DNA from: Calvatia gigantea
Lineage: Eukaryota > Basidiomycota > Agaricomycetes > Agaricales > Lycoperdaceae
Length of the DNA: 64,000 bases
Assembly (NCBI GenBank): GCA_025093985.1
Contig: JACAAK010000012.1
Coordinates: forward strand, 62,001-126,000
Direction of reading: 5' to 3'
Made by a program: the position numbers and the translations under genes. How positions within the stretch are numbered: position 1 is the first letter of the stretch; every line of letters starts with the position of its first letter. This document shows, piece after piece, positions 33,762 to 44,711 of the stretch. Below the pieces are notes generated by a model. The model was given only the letters and a program-made list of their open reading frames with translations, searched no databases and had not been told where the DNA came from.

Positions 33762-36126
33762 TCAATCTTCTGAGGTTGAATCGGAGGGCTGAACGTCGTC
33801 CACTGCTTTCAGAGACGCTCCTGATGTTTTTGCACGTGCTCTAAGTGCCATTTTATATTCCTCCATCCGCCTTTCCAATTCTTCCTCTAGCCTCCTCTCC
33901 AACTCTTCGCGTTTCCTTCTCTCCTCTTCAAGCTTCTGTCTTTCTTCCTCGAGCCTGGACTCGACTTCCTCACGTTTCTTCTTCTCTTCCTCAAGTCTCT
34001 TCCTTTCTTCCTCGTGTTCCCTCCTCTCTTCCTCGTGTTCCCTCCTCTCTTCCTCGTGTTCCCTCCTCTCTTCCTCGTGTTCCCTCCTCTCTTTTTCGCG
34101 TTCCTTCCGCTCGGCTTCGAGTGCGCCTTGCATCTGCTTCTCAAGTTCGGCACCAACCTCCTCACGTGCCTCTTGAACTCTTTTCTCTGCTTCGGCCTCA
34201 GCGGCCTTGCGTTTCCTTATCTCAGCTTCTATCGCCAACTGGATTACCCTCATCTGCTGGGGCGTGTTATCCGCAAAATTCACGTTGACCTAGGAACGAT
34301 TAACCCCAGCGGTGACGCCTCCAAAAGGGGAAGCACACCTGATCCTCGAATCTTGAGATAGCTCCATGCCACTTTCGTATTAGAGCATAAACAGTGAAAA
34401 GTCTCGGTGCCTTGACAATCCTAATCGATCGCAAAAATGTTCCCAGCCGTCCACTATTGATCCACAACATCACCTCCGTCGACGGTTTCATCCTATCAAT
34501 CGTCTCCCCCTCTCCCGTGATTGAAGCATCTGTCTTAGTAAACACCCGAATAACATGGAAGATCATCCCAGCAAACCAATAACAGTTCCGCGTAAAAATG
34601 CGATAAAGTGATGTGCACTTGTGTAACCGACACGCGAGGGCGATGAGCTCGTAGAGGTAGATATGTTTCCTTGAAGGAAGAAGTGGGAGTGCATCATAGT
34701 GAATCGGTGGAGAAAGGAGTGCTTTCGTCTGAGACGGAAACGGGAAGATCTCGTTACCCTGGATATATTGGTACCATGAGATCCTAGCAGACGTCTGAGA
34801 TAAATTGGTGCGTAACCGTAAGAGGGGTGGTCCTGGTAAACTGGAAAGTTTCGTCAGACAGGAAACGGGTATCCGGGTATCCGTCCCGCGGAGCGGAAGT
34901 AACTGGAATTTCTTCAATATCGCTCTTAGAAAAGGGAAGCTGGTCGAGGAAAGTAGAAGGGGGGACCTCAGTGCCAGAGGAAGGCATTGCGAGGGGTACC
35001 GACCGATCCCGTGGCAGAGAAGGTCCGGGAGGCTCCAGATCCCCAGCTAGGGCCTATAGAAGTGGGGCTGGGAACACTCATTGGGTGTTTGCCCTTCGTC
35101 GTGTAGGGTAGATGTGATGGTTGACTAACATTTGATTCCGTGCGGCGGCGAACTTCTATATCTGGGATATCTTGAGGTACGGTGAGGATGGAAGGAGGAC
35201 TGGAAGCGACTTTACGAGCAGGAATCGCGCTTGACGTGGGTACTCCAGGGGCATCGTTCGATACGACACTGACTCTGGACTGACGCATAAAGAGCATCTG
35301 CTACCTTGACCGTGTTGAGAACTAGGGGAATTTGGAGCAGTATCACCTGGTAGGATCTTTTTTCGTAGGTCCATCTATCGGAGAATCCTGTTTCTCGGCG
35401 GAATCTGGGCTAGGACCATTGGGTCGTCCCAACACAATCCAAGCGACCTCTATGTCTGAGGATCGCCTATACTGGACGATCAATTAGCTGGTATCTATCA
35501 TCAGCTAAGATCAAATCCTTTGAACTTGATTCTGACGCATTACTAGCTAAGTCTTTCGCTGCAAATAACATCCCGAGCATGCCAGACATGCCATCGGATT
35601 TTGGTGAGGACGAACCCTGAGCATTCGCGCTTCTTGGACCTCCTTCGTCGTCAGATCGGTCACCCCAGTGTTGGGGCCCAACACCGAAGATTTTGTCTTC
35701 CAGGTTGCGATCTGGTGCAAAAGAGAAGTCTTCCATATCTCCTTCATTCTTCTGCTCGTCGTCTTTCTGCCCAGCTTTGTCACCAAAATCCTCTTCAGTC
35801 TTCTTGTCTGTATTCAGCTGCCCTGCGGTGCGCTCAAAAAGTAAATAATATTCCCGTTTGTCCGTACGATTCTCGGACCTGATAGTTGCGACGAGATATT
35901 CATGATAGAAGGACATCCGTAGCCCCGGCTCTTTCCATATTGACAGTCTCGACACGTAGAAAGTTTTAGCCCTCGGAATGCCCTTCGCCGTATAGAATGC
36001 AGTGTAGAATAACCAGAGGTAGTCAACGGGACCTTCGCTGAAGCCAATGTCCAGCTCACCCCACGCCTTTAGTAGAGACCGACGATCGGCGCTTCGGATG
36101 CTCGAAGTTTCGTTTTGGGGATTCAT
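33762..36126 (-). CDS. Asn-Cys motif protein with heptad-repeat coiled-coil tail (copy 2)
   Basis: Same architecture as the gene at 30760-32217. The N-terminal exon (MNPQNETSSIRSADRR... KTFYVSRLSIWKE... HEYLVATIRSEN) matches its AWYVVELRV/EYIVATVAKTE part. Serine-rich linkers follow (35.0-35.3 kb), then IYLYELIALACRLHK and RNCYWFAGMIFHVIRVF (about 34560), the best-kept Asn-Cys motif of the family. An intron at about 34291-34339 (GTGTGC to TAG) joins AISRFEDQ to VNVNFADNTPQQ. The tail is about 150 residues of almost pure coiled coil, including four direct EERREHE heptads, ending SDSTSED at 33762. Start taken at ATG 36126; an in-frame ATG at 36168 is possible. Middle exon borders are uncertain. 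Confidence 0.6.
34005..34095 (-). repeat. 21-bp coding minisatellite (four heptads)
   Basis: The unit TTCCTCGTGTTCCCTCCTC plus two bases is repeated about four times with almost no divergence. On the minus strand each copy encodes one seven-residue EERREHE heptad of the coiled coil, so gain or loss of copies keeps both frame and heptad register. Confidence 0.85.
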
Positions 36127-36824
36127 AGGAAGGCGAGCGTCGTGAAGCAGGAAGTAAACGGAAATCAAGGGGTGGTGGCAGATTCCGACTCCGCGAACGG
36201 ATCGATGTATGCGACTGTGTAGAACTGTGTTCCCATATAGGTTAGGGTGATTGCCGTTAATATCATTGATGGAATCCGACCCTTGCCGCTGACGGACCTC
36301 GAACGCTCAACTGCCTCCCATCAACCAACTGTTAAGGCTTGAAATTACAGAGAGCAGCTTTGAGGTACCGACGCATAAATGTGTGACTGAAAAAATAATC
36401 TTGTAGCACGGGGGGCGCACGTAACGCACACAGGCCTTCTTAGAGCATCCTTGCCCCGCGTCTTCATGCTCGGAGAAGCGTACGACAAGAGGCATTTTTG
36501 GAGATACAGAATTCTGCCTCGTGGTTCATGTGAAATATCAAAAAGAACAGATTGTCATTCTTCCACAACGGATCCATGCGAAGGATAGCTCCATATCACC
36601 ATTGCGCTCGAGTATAATAACACGTATTTCCAAACGTTCAGACATTCAGAATTTGGGCGGTATCACTGACCTTTATCGCGCTTAGTTTCCCCGCAGAGCG
36701 ATATTCGGAACCAACAATCATTAATAGTGGTGCCACGCAAATATCGAGAATTTCAAACTATCCAACGGGTCCTAAAAACCATTACAGATTATCGGAAGAT
36801 ACAACGCTGAAAAGCACACAACTT

Positions 36825-37637
36825 TTAGGTGTTCTTGCACCAGCCGTCGCTATTAGTGATATAATTGGTGCTGCCATCGGGCTGGGTCTGTCCCCCAGTG
36901 TTGATTGCATCTGCAGAGGTGTGGCAGTTGCTGAAAAGGGAGCAGGTAAATTGAGGGCTACCATCCTGAAGTCAACAATCAGTCAACGTTTTTAAGGAAC
37001 ATCATGGCTTCAATAAATTACCTTGCCATTGACATCATGATATGCTGCAAAGGGAACTTAACGTCGTACATGCATTACGGACAGACTAACTCACTGTTCA
37101 CGAAGCCACATCCTGCGACGGCATTACACATGGCTTTACAGTCTAATATATTTTTAGATCAATGATTGCTTTGTTTAATAAAAACCAATAATACTCACCG
37201 CTAACAGTATCAACAAGACCGAAAGTAAGGTAATCTCCAGCTTGGGTGGCGCCAGAGAGGTTAGAAAAAGTTTGGGTATAGCCATCAGAGGGAGGAGGAG
37301 GGGGGTGGGGTGGGGGGCATTGCAAGGCATGTGGAAAGTGCGGCTTCGGGTGCTTGCAAATTCGCTACGGGCCGCAAATCGTAAATTCTCAATGATGGGT
37401 TTTGAGTTCACATCTACTCACCTCGGAAAGGTGGACAAGGTCGGGGTGGTTATCGGGGTGGTTGCCGAAGTACCAGCCGGGGTGAGCACCAGGTTCCCAA
37501 GGAGGAATCTGCGCTCCATAGTGGCTTCCGTGGTTCAGGGCGGCATCGGGAGGGCCTCTCGTCTCGGCAGACAAAGGCGAAGCAGAAACGACTACAGAGC
37601 CAACGGCGAAGGTGGAAAGAAGGCCAGCAACGAGCAT
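36825..37637 (-). CDS. Small secreted fruiting-body-specific-type protein
   Basis: Signal peptide (LVAGLLSTFAVGSVVVSASP) from ATG 37637, then PPWEPGAHPGWYFGNHPDNH, an exon with a proline run and SDGYTQTFSNLSGATQAGDY plus LTFGLVDTV, and cysteine-bearing exons DCKAMCNAVAGCGFVNT, YHDVNGK, DGSPQFTCSLFSNCHTS and NYITNSDGWCKNT, stop 36825-36827. Introns have clear GT-AG ends and keep the frame (donors GTGAGT, GTGAGT, GTAATT). The Cys pattern and the YHDVNGKDGSP motif match proteins annotated as fruit-body-specific in mushrooms, which are secreted and of unknown function. The border of the exon before the proline run is uncertain. The gene appears intact. Confidence 0.75.
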
Positions 37638-38488
37638 GTTAGACAAGTTCAGCTTTGAATGTGGAGGCAATGAGCGATGTACTGGAAAATATGACACTTC
37701 CGCACCCCTTTTTATATATGTTGAATGCAGGGGGTTGAGGTCCGGGCGCAGGAACCCTTCCACAACAGACAGCGAATCCAGGCCTAGTTCACCAACCTTG
37801 ACTGGGCGGAGACCATTCTCATTCATATTGAGTGACGTTGCACTTACAGCAGCCAAAAATTCACGTCGGCTCTGCTCTATCTGAAGTGCCTGTGAATGGT
37901 ACCTGATGAGAGTTATTGCCGTTATCCACGCGTGAAGTAAATTGGTGTAGCGGAGGCTGTAGGACACGAGAAAGGCCAAAATTTGCAGGGTTCAAGCCTT
38001 TCATTGCCATTGCGTAGCTAGCTATCGTCCACGCCTCTACGACCAGAGGTTGCGAAGCTGAGCATAGACACGAAGATGCAAAACAAATAAACCTACTTCC
38101 GGATGAAACGTTTTACGGAGGCGCTATCCCACGACTCGGTCGATGTTCTTGCGTAAATCAATCCAAAAGGAACAGTCAAGTTGACAGCATGCCTCCACCA
38201 AAGCTCATTTACTTATGTATATGTGTATAATATCGCCCACCCACCTCCAAACTATTCATCGCTCAAGGGTTCTGGCAGGCCAACTTATCCCAGGGACACC
38301 CGCTAGGCAGTTTACTTGGCGCGTGTAACCCCACCCGTGAACCAACCAACATCAATGAGGCAGGCATCAATACACTGAGCTGTTCGGGTGCCTATGGTCG
38401 AGGCGAGCCTCGACCGCCATTTTTTTGCTTTGGATTTGTGTACAGTCGAAGCTCTTATAACTGATAGCTCTCCGTCACACCCCCGAGC

Positions 38489-39762
38489 TAGTGTTGCAGG
38501 AAATAGGTCTCAGACTTATTTCGCAGGTGAGAATCACACCTGGCTTCCAGGGGGGCTATTTCGCAGGTGAATCACGGCTAATTTGCACATTACCCTCCTG
38601 GGGAAATTAGCTGTGATTCACCATGCAAAATAGCAAATTCACACCTGATTCGTGGGGGAACTCAGACTTTATCCACACCGTCCGCACCCCCTTGATGTCT
38701 ACTATATCCTTCGACTACCACGTTGTCCATCAATTATCATGGACAGTGTAAAGGTAGGAAATGGTTCTATTGAAGAAACAGGAGGCAGGCACGGTCGCGT
38801 CCGTCAACCGTTAACGCTGAGACAGAGACAACAAGTTGGAAGGGGAGAGGCTCGGTCTAGATCACGAGACTTTGTTGATAGACCGGAACGGGGAGGTTGG
38901 AACAATGAGCCTGATCCGTGCTGCGATCCGAGAGGATAAGTCCTCGAGCCGAACTCGTCCGGCTCAAGGACACAAGAGTAGATTGAGAGATAACGAGGTT
39001 TCAGAGACGAGGCAACAGAGAGAGAGAGAGAGAGACGTGTTGATAGAAAAACAGAGAGTGGGATCCTGTATATTTGATGATGTGCTATTACTGCCCATGG
39101 GTCTTATATACTGAGAAACTGAGTCCGTGCGCATTGCAAACTACTGTGAAATATCATGGAAACCGAAGTGCTACGGAAATTAAAGAGAGTAGTGGTAGAT
39201 TGGAGGTAAGTAGAGGATAGCCGGACACGAGGAAGGGGGGGGGTGTGCGCGGGGATCAAAAGGGATTGACGGAAATTATACGGACACTGACACAAGGACT
39301 TCGTCTTGAGAACTAGTGGTGGGTGGATGTTCGGTTGTTCGTTTTACGGCCAGCCGGTTTCCAGCCTCCACAGACAGCAAAATTCCGCACGTTAGCATCC
39401 TGAGGAACCTAGGTGGACCTCTGGCCAAAATACGAGCTGAGGTGTTCCAAGTCAACCCTAATATTCTCTGGTAGAGTCTTAAGAACTTACGGTTGTAAGG
39501 AAAACTTATTGTTGAGCGATATCTTAGTAGCATACTAATTTCGAATAGTGCTTTGGACAATGGGAGTACTCACGGAATAGCGAGGAACGGTGGTATATGA
39601 TTTATAACACTATTTCCTACCTCCTGTGGGTTGTTGTGCATACCTTAGAAGAGAATATTCCCTTAGGATGCGGCAGTATCAACCGGGGTCAGCTGATTAG
39701 CAGGTGATTCACCATGCAAATTAGCCAAACCAAATTAGGGGGGCCTATTACCCGCAACACTA
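38489..39762 (+). mobile_element. hAT-type non-autonomous element nested in the pogo-type remnant
   Basis: 1274 bp with ends TAGTGTTGCAGGAAATAGG (left) and TAGTGTTGCGGGTAATAGG (right, other strand), flanked by perfect 8-bp duplications CCCCGAGC (38481-38488 and 39763-39770). Subterminal GTGAATCAC-like palindromes lie at 38527, 38567, 38613 and 39704. The interior is GA-rich, with an (AG)8 run at about 39020-39038, and has no transposase. The first 170 bp match the right end of the element at 7379-8060 and the last 90 bp match its left end. Confidence 0.85.
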
Positions 39763-39867
39763 CCCCGAGCTATCAGTTACGACATATTATCGGATTTCAA
39801 AAAGAAGATAATTATGTAATAAAATTGGCGATTAATTTATTCAGCCAACGAATAGTTCAGATACCCT

Positions 39868-40386
39868 CTATTTATGAGTAAAAAGATCAGTTATATACGA
39901 AGGCTTGAGGGAAGAGGCCTGTGCAGCGCGGACCTCTCGAGAATAGGCTCTTAAGATGTTCTCGAGCTGCTGTCCAAGTGAAGAATGGTCAGCGTGAATG
40001 AGAAATTGGCTGATAACCATTTGTGCTTAGACGAAATCGCGACGAGTGGGGATTAATAAAATGGGGTCGTCATCAGGTTCAGTTGTGGGTGCAGTGATTT
40101 CACTATTCAATGCTATGGTTGCATTTTGTACCTCCACGACAGCATCGAAGATATCTTGATCAGTGGCCATCTTGCCGACGTGATCTTCATCTCCAGGATT
40201 GAGAAGTGTCCCGAGGCTCATGCGATTGACCTTTTGCAAAATGCCTGTTGACTCGAGAAGATCAAGACTGGACTCAAGACCATTTTCAGCTTGTATGGCT
40301 GGATCAACACTGGTATTTGTGTTGAGGAGGGAGTCAATGGGGATTTGCAGGCGCACTGGCTGAGCATCGCTGCACGTCACGGACAA
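39868..40386 (-). pseudogene. CENP-B/Tigger-type transposase, C-terminal fragment
   Basis: The frame reads SLGTLLNPGDEDHVGKMATD, QDIFDAVVEVQNATI and PTRRDFV, then an in-frame TAA at 40027, then continues in the same frame AQMVISQFLIHADHS, RAYSREVRAAQASSLKPSYI and ends TDLFTHK at 39868. These are typical C-terminal segments of pogo-like transposases (a TDQDIFDAV-like helix, then a tail ending in TDxF). A single C-to-T change of CAA explains the internal stop. The DNA-binding and DDE parts are absent. Confidence 0.75.
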
Positions 40387-40686
40387 TACATCAGCCTTCC
40401 GGGAAGAGAATTTTTACTAATTATCATACTTTGCATGCCCTCAACAATGGAATGAAAATTGTCATATCTGAATCTGGTTTTCGGTCCCCCGGGCTCAGGT
40501 ATAATAGTTAGCGCTGGAATGACGCTATCAGTTTTGGGTCGGAATGACCTATCACTTATAAGATAGGACAGATCTATCAGATATGGGGTCCAAATCCTTG
40601 CTAACCAACTTGGTCACAGGTGTCAGCTATCGAATACGACAGATTATCGGTTTTGTGAGCTATCAGTTATAAGACCTTCGACTGTA

Positions 40687-42290
40687 CTTCGTACAAAGCA
40701 CATTACCATTAACAGAGAGATATACCTGACGGGGCTCCGAAGAACGGCGCTTAACGATGTTTCTAAAATCCTCCGACTTAGGCAGTTTTATTCAAGCAGG
40801 AAAGCCCAAATCTTTCCCCCCACCTCCCTTGTCCGATTCTGGGCTCGGTCACCTCCTAAAGCCACTTATACGGACGTGTTCAAGGCCCAAAGGATCTCAA
40901 ATCTGTCTGAGTTGTGCCGCTCTCTTCTATATCTGAGTTTAAGTGGACCACCCCGTTTTCGGGGCGGGCTTTTGTTCGAGCCAGGAGACGCTATAGCAAG
41001 GAGATCCTTCCTCCCATAAGGGAATCAGGATCGCGTCATGTTGCTCGCTTAACTTGGAAGTCTGTGATTTATGCACACAAGTTTTTGGCAAGAGTGATGC
41101 TCAGAATTTGGTAAACTTGCTGGGCCCAGACCCGTGATCCCTTGAGAAATCGCTCTGTGATGTTGATAGAAATCACATTTGTGCCCTTATGCGTTTAAAG
41201 CCGGATAGCCGCCCAATCAGCGCTATTTAGCAAAGCCCCTCATGGCCTCTCAAAGTTCTTCTGATTATTATAGGGAGGGCTCCCAATTTCTCGAAGCACT
41301 CGAGAACATGGTCCTACTAGGCGACAATTAACGTTAGTGAGGAGCTGGGTGAGGGCAGTTGTAACCCACCTCTAGAAGTCATGATAGTCCTTCTTTAAGC
41401 GACGATCTGGTGGCGCGAAGCACGGCGATATAATGGGGAAGTAAAGGCAAAGCCGACAGTTGCAAACTATCTGTTTTAAACTTACCAGTCGCCTCATTCA
41501 TGGACTTCTGCCCGATATGCATATCCCTTAACGTTTGAACCCGCGCTGAAACCGCTTTTTTAGTTGATGGTGGGTATTTTTGGATCGGGAAGACTCTAGG
41601 TGCCTTTGATTCGACTTGCCCCCATGCTTGTTCACTTAGTGCGGCCAACGTTAATTGATAGCTACAATGTAGTTTGTTACCGGGGAATGGAACTCCATTT
41701 CATGGACTCTACTGGGCCCGTATAACTTTCTATTATGATTACAGCCTCTCTCTCAATTTCTGTTTTGAAAAGGGCCCGATGGCTCTCACAAGCCGGATTC
41801 AGTCAACCAAACCACATCCTAAGCTTAAGGCTCCAAAGCTCCGACTCAAAAGCATTTATCTCTAAGGGCCAATCTGGACGGTTGCTGGACCGAGAAGCTG
41901 CTTCCATTTAGGAGAAGTGGTCCATTTGGATTCTTAGAAAGCCCTCCAGGTTTCGTGAAGTGAAGTTAGAACTGGCCAAGGGCTTGCAGGGAGTGGCCAA
42001 ATGACCTTCCCGATACCGTCCAGCGAGAGGCAAAAAGGGAAAGCAACATGACACCTGAAATTCGGTTGTGCACGCTGTTTCCGTCAAGAATTCTAACAAA
42101 CGCCAGTTTGCTTCTAGGTCGGACATGCTGTAATCGATGCCTCCTTCCTGATTGTGGCCTTGTGGTTCACGGGCGTTCCAGCACCGTTTCAAGTTAGGCT
42201 GAGCGCTTGGGTGCTATATCCAACTTGGAGGAGTTGAAAGGCGTCCAGCCCAGGAGCATGCAGCGTTACTTACCTGGTAGCGACCGCCAA
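40687..42290. other. Intergenic; no gene supported
   Basis: Minus-strand frames at 41379-41648 and 41908-42192 lack motifs. From about 42121 the sequence resembles the promoter blocks of the GTPase genes. Confidence 0.4.
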
Positions 42291-42314
42291 GGCGCCTCTT
42301 TTCTTGCATAAAAC
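42291..42314 (+). promoter_or_regulatory. Core promoter block shared by the GTPase copies (copy 3)
   Basis: GGCGCCTCTTTTCTTGCATA followed by AAAC, 47 bp before ATG 42353. Same box and spacing as at 18251 and 20034. Confidence 0.55.
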
Positions 42315-42352
42315 AGTGAAGAGGTCGCCACTTCTGTAAGCTAAACAAACCC

Positions 42353-44189
42353 ATGTCCTTCTCCCAGGATTACGAGGCCACCGGAAACCCAGACCCATCA
42401 TACATCATGTCAGTCCACGTTAGCAACCCTGGAAGCACTTCCCGCCTTAACCTCACCTTTCGTTGAAGTCTCTTCGGTGTTGCGGGGTCCGGTAAAAGTT
42501 CGGAAAGTATCATCTGATTCATACACGGATGTGATTGTTGATTTTGGTCCAGTTCATTCGCAAGCTAGTATCGAATGAACAAACCGTTCCAGTCGGGCAC
42601 GGCCTTATGCCAGAAACAAGCAATATTCGGGAGTATTCTGTCACTTTCGACGGAAAAGCATTCAGTTTTTGTCGATACCCCTGGCACCGACGTTTCGAAT
42701 GATATTTTGCAAGAGTTAGAGATTTGGATGGGTTCAAAGGCAGTTAGGTACACACCAAAGCGATGTCCTCATTGTCCCCGCTCCTGATCATACACCCCTC
42801 AGTTTCGACGCAATTCATGGTATTATTTTTTTACAACCTGTCACCATGAATCGCGTCAATATGGCTAGTACCAAGCAAATTCTGGATAAATTCCGCGGAA
42901 CTGGGGAGGGATACTTGTATCGGCGCGTCGTACTGTCAACGACGTTATGGTCGAGTCAGACCTTCCGTGAAGGAGTTGCAAGAAAAGCGGGAACAGTCGC
43001 TTCAAAACAAGTTTTGGAGCCCGCTAGTGAAAAGAGGTGCTCTTGTGAAACGATACGACGGTACTGCAGAGACCGCCAGATCCATAGTCCAAGATATTTT
43101 GGAGGTACGCCGAATGCCATTCGTGTGCTGTTGTTTCAGAGTGCTAAATGAAGCTCGAGGCGCCTGCTCCTGACTCAGGACCGCGACCAGGTATCAGAGA
43201 CATGGAGTCGTAGGTTTTTATCCATAAGACTCTTGATCAACACTTACATCCAACGTCTTACCAGTGGGCCTACTAAAAAGCGCACTGGTTTGTTTACAAC
43301 AATGGGTTCTTGGGTAATACTTCCTCTCTGCCCGGTGACACTGTTAGCTCACTTTTCCGATACAGTTTCCCAAGGGGCTTTTCACATCCTATGCGAACAA
43401 GTTTGTCGTTGTGTAAGGAGCATAATTCTCAAGTCAGAAATCCAACTCACAGATATTGCTTAAAGTTTGTTGGGCCCTTCTGGCTCTGGGAGAAGCTCTG
43501 TATGTGTCGTTTTACTGGAAGGCGGCTGACTTGCTCAATGAAGGACAGTTTGTTGCAGAAGTTACGGGTCGTAAGTTGGAAAACCAACAGCCCGGGGGGG
43601 ATCTCGATTCGTCAACAACGGAGATAGCGGTGCACGAAACTCGTTTGTCAGGGGAGAAAGTGGTTCTTGTCGATACGCCAGGATACGATATGGGTGACTA
43701 GCAGCGAAGGTGAAGTTCTGAGATCACTGCGCGGATGGTTTCGCGCACAAAACCGTTGGAGGTGAGTATGGAGGTGAGCGAGCGTCCTATTCGAGAATTA
43801 ACCCTGTTTTCCGCCATTCAAGTCGCTTCTCCCGTCGGACGGTCACCATTAGCTCAATCCTCTTCTTCCACCGTATTGGTATGAACAGGATCTCCACACG
43901 CACCAGAAAATACGCCAGAAGTTTTAAGCTTTCTTGCGAAGCGAATAACACACTGCACCGAATTCATCTCCTGACAACGGGTTGGGGTGAAGTTGCCGAC
44001 GACGAGGGCCAGAGGTTAGAAGGGGAGCTGAAAACAGAGCTTTGGGAGGAATTTGGAAAAGATTCCAGAGTTCGTAGGTTTGATTTAGAGAGCGGGAACA
44101 ACGATACTTCCGCCCGGAAAATCTTAAGTGATATCCTTCCTCAGGGCATTGGGGACCTTCCTCTCCCGCGTGGTCTACGCTTGGTCTAA
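42353..44189 (+). CDS. AIG1/GIMAP-like P-loop GTPase with two successive G domains (second full copy)
   Basis: Same layout as the gene at 20103-21944. Exon 1 MSFSQDYEATGN; P-loop VFGVAGSGKSS; an intron 42503-42552 whose donor has become GAAAGT; FIRKLVSNEQT; G3 VDTPGTDVSND; GIIFLQPVTMNRVN; VLSTTLWSSQ; SPLVKRGALVKRYDGTAETA. At 43210-43264 a 55-bp intron (GTAGGT to CAG) removes the TAG that follows RDMES and joins it in frame to GPTKKRTGLFTTMGSW. Domain 2: KFVVVLLGPSGSGRSSF, HETRLSGEKVVLVDTPGYD, LHRIHLLTTGWGE and RRFDLESGNNDTSARK, stop 44187-44189. Frame breaks: one extra T before VDTPG (about 42672) and a shift after GYDMGD (about 43698). It is 22 kb from the other copy, in the same orientation. 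Confidence 0.7.
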
Positions 44190-44711
44190 CAGTCCCTGAA
44201 AACTAGGGGGTGAAACTTCGGGTAAAAGTTGAGATCCGACCAACCGAACTATCCCGTAGAGCGCTTTCTACGGTCGAAAGAGTGGGGTAGATACATAGTT
44301 TTCTGTGCTCTGGATGTAAAAATGACAAGAAATCATGACAAGAATGGGATGCCGATTCATTTCCTTTAAACTTATAAGTCACACTTTGCATTAGTGGTTT
44401 CTGACTTACAACATGTTACTTCGTGCACCACCGCTACGCAACAGGGTAATCGAGACCTTGACAATGATGGTACGCCAAGGCGCTAAAGCGTGCTAGGACG
44501 GTTTTTCTGGGCGCTGGGGTGAACAGTCCTCGAGGAGCCAATTCCTTCCGGAGGGCGTCGACGGGATGACATTGGTCCCCAAATGAGATGGAAGCCATCC
44601 TAAGTGAAAAGCTATTCATTACTTGTAGTGTACAATGTAAAATATCACGACCAGGGATAGAGTACAACAAAAATCAACGAATAAATAATCAAGTTACACG
44701 GACTAGTCTTG

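Larger units (their letters stand above)
38443..40684 (-). mobile_element. Pogo/CENP-B-type transposon remnant with TA target duplication, interrupted by a hAT MITE
   Basis: Inverted ends CAGTCGAAGCTCTTATAACT (38443) and CAGTCGAAGGTCTTATAACT (read on the minus strand from 40684), each flanked by TA. Inside is the C-terminal part of a DDE transposase on the minus strand (39868-40386). Without the nested element of 1274 bp and its 8-bp duplication, the remnant is about 960 bp, so most of the transposase is missing. TA duplication plus a CENP-B-like transposase tail places it in the pogo/Tigger/Fot1 lineage. Confidence 0.8.

Noticed and set aside
34005..34095. CRISPR-like array
   Set aside because: Direct tandem copies without spacers, inside a eukaryotic coding exon.
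33845..34288. 147-codon plus-strand frame rich in Pro/Ser/Leu
   Set aside because: Antisense of the 21-bp heptad repeats of the coiled-coil gene.
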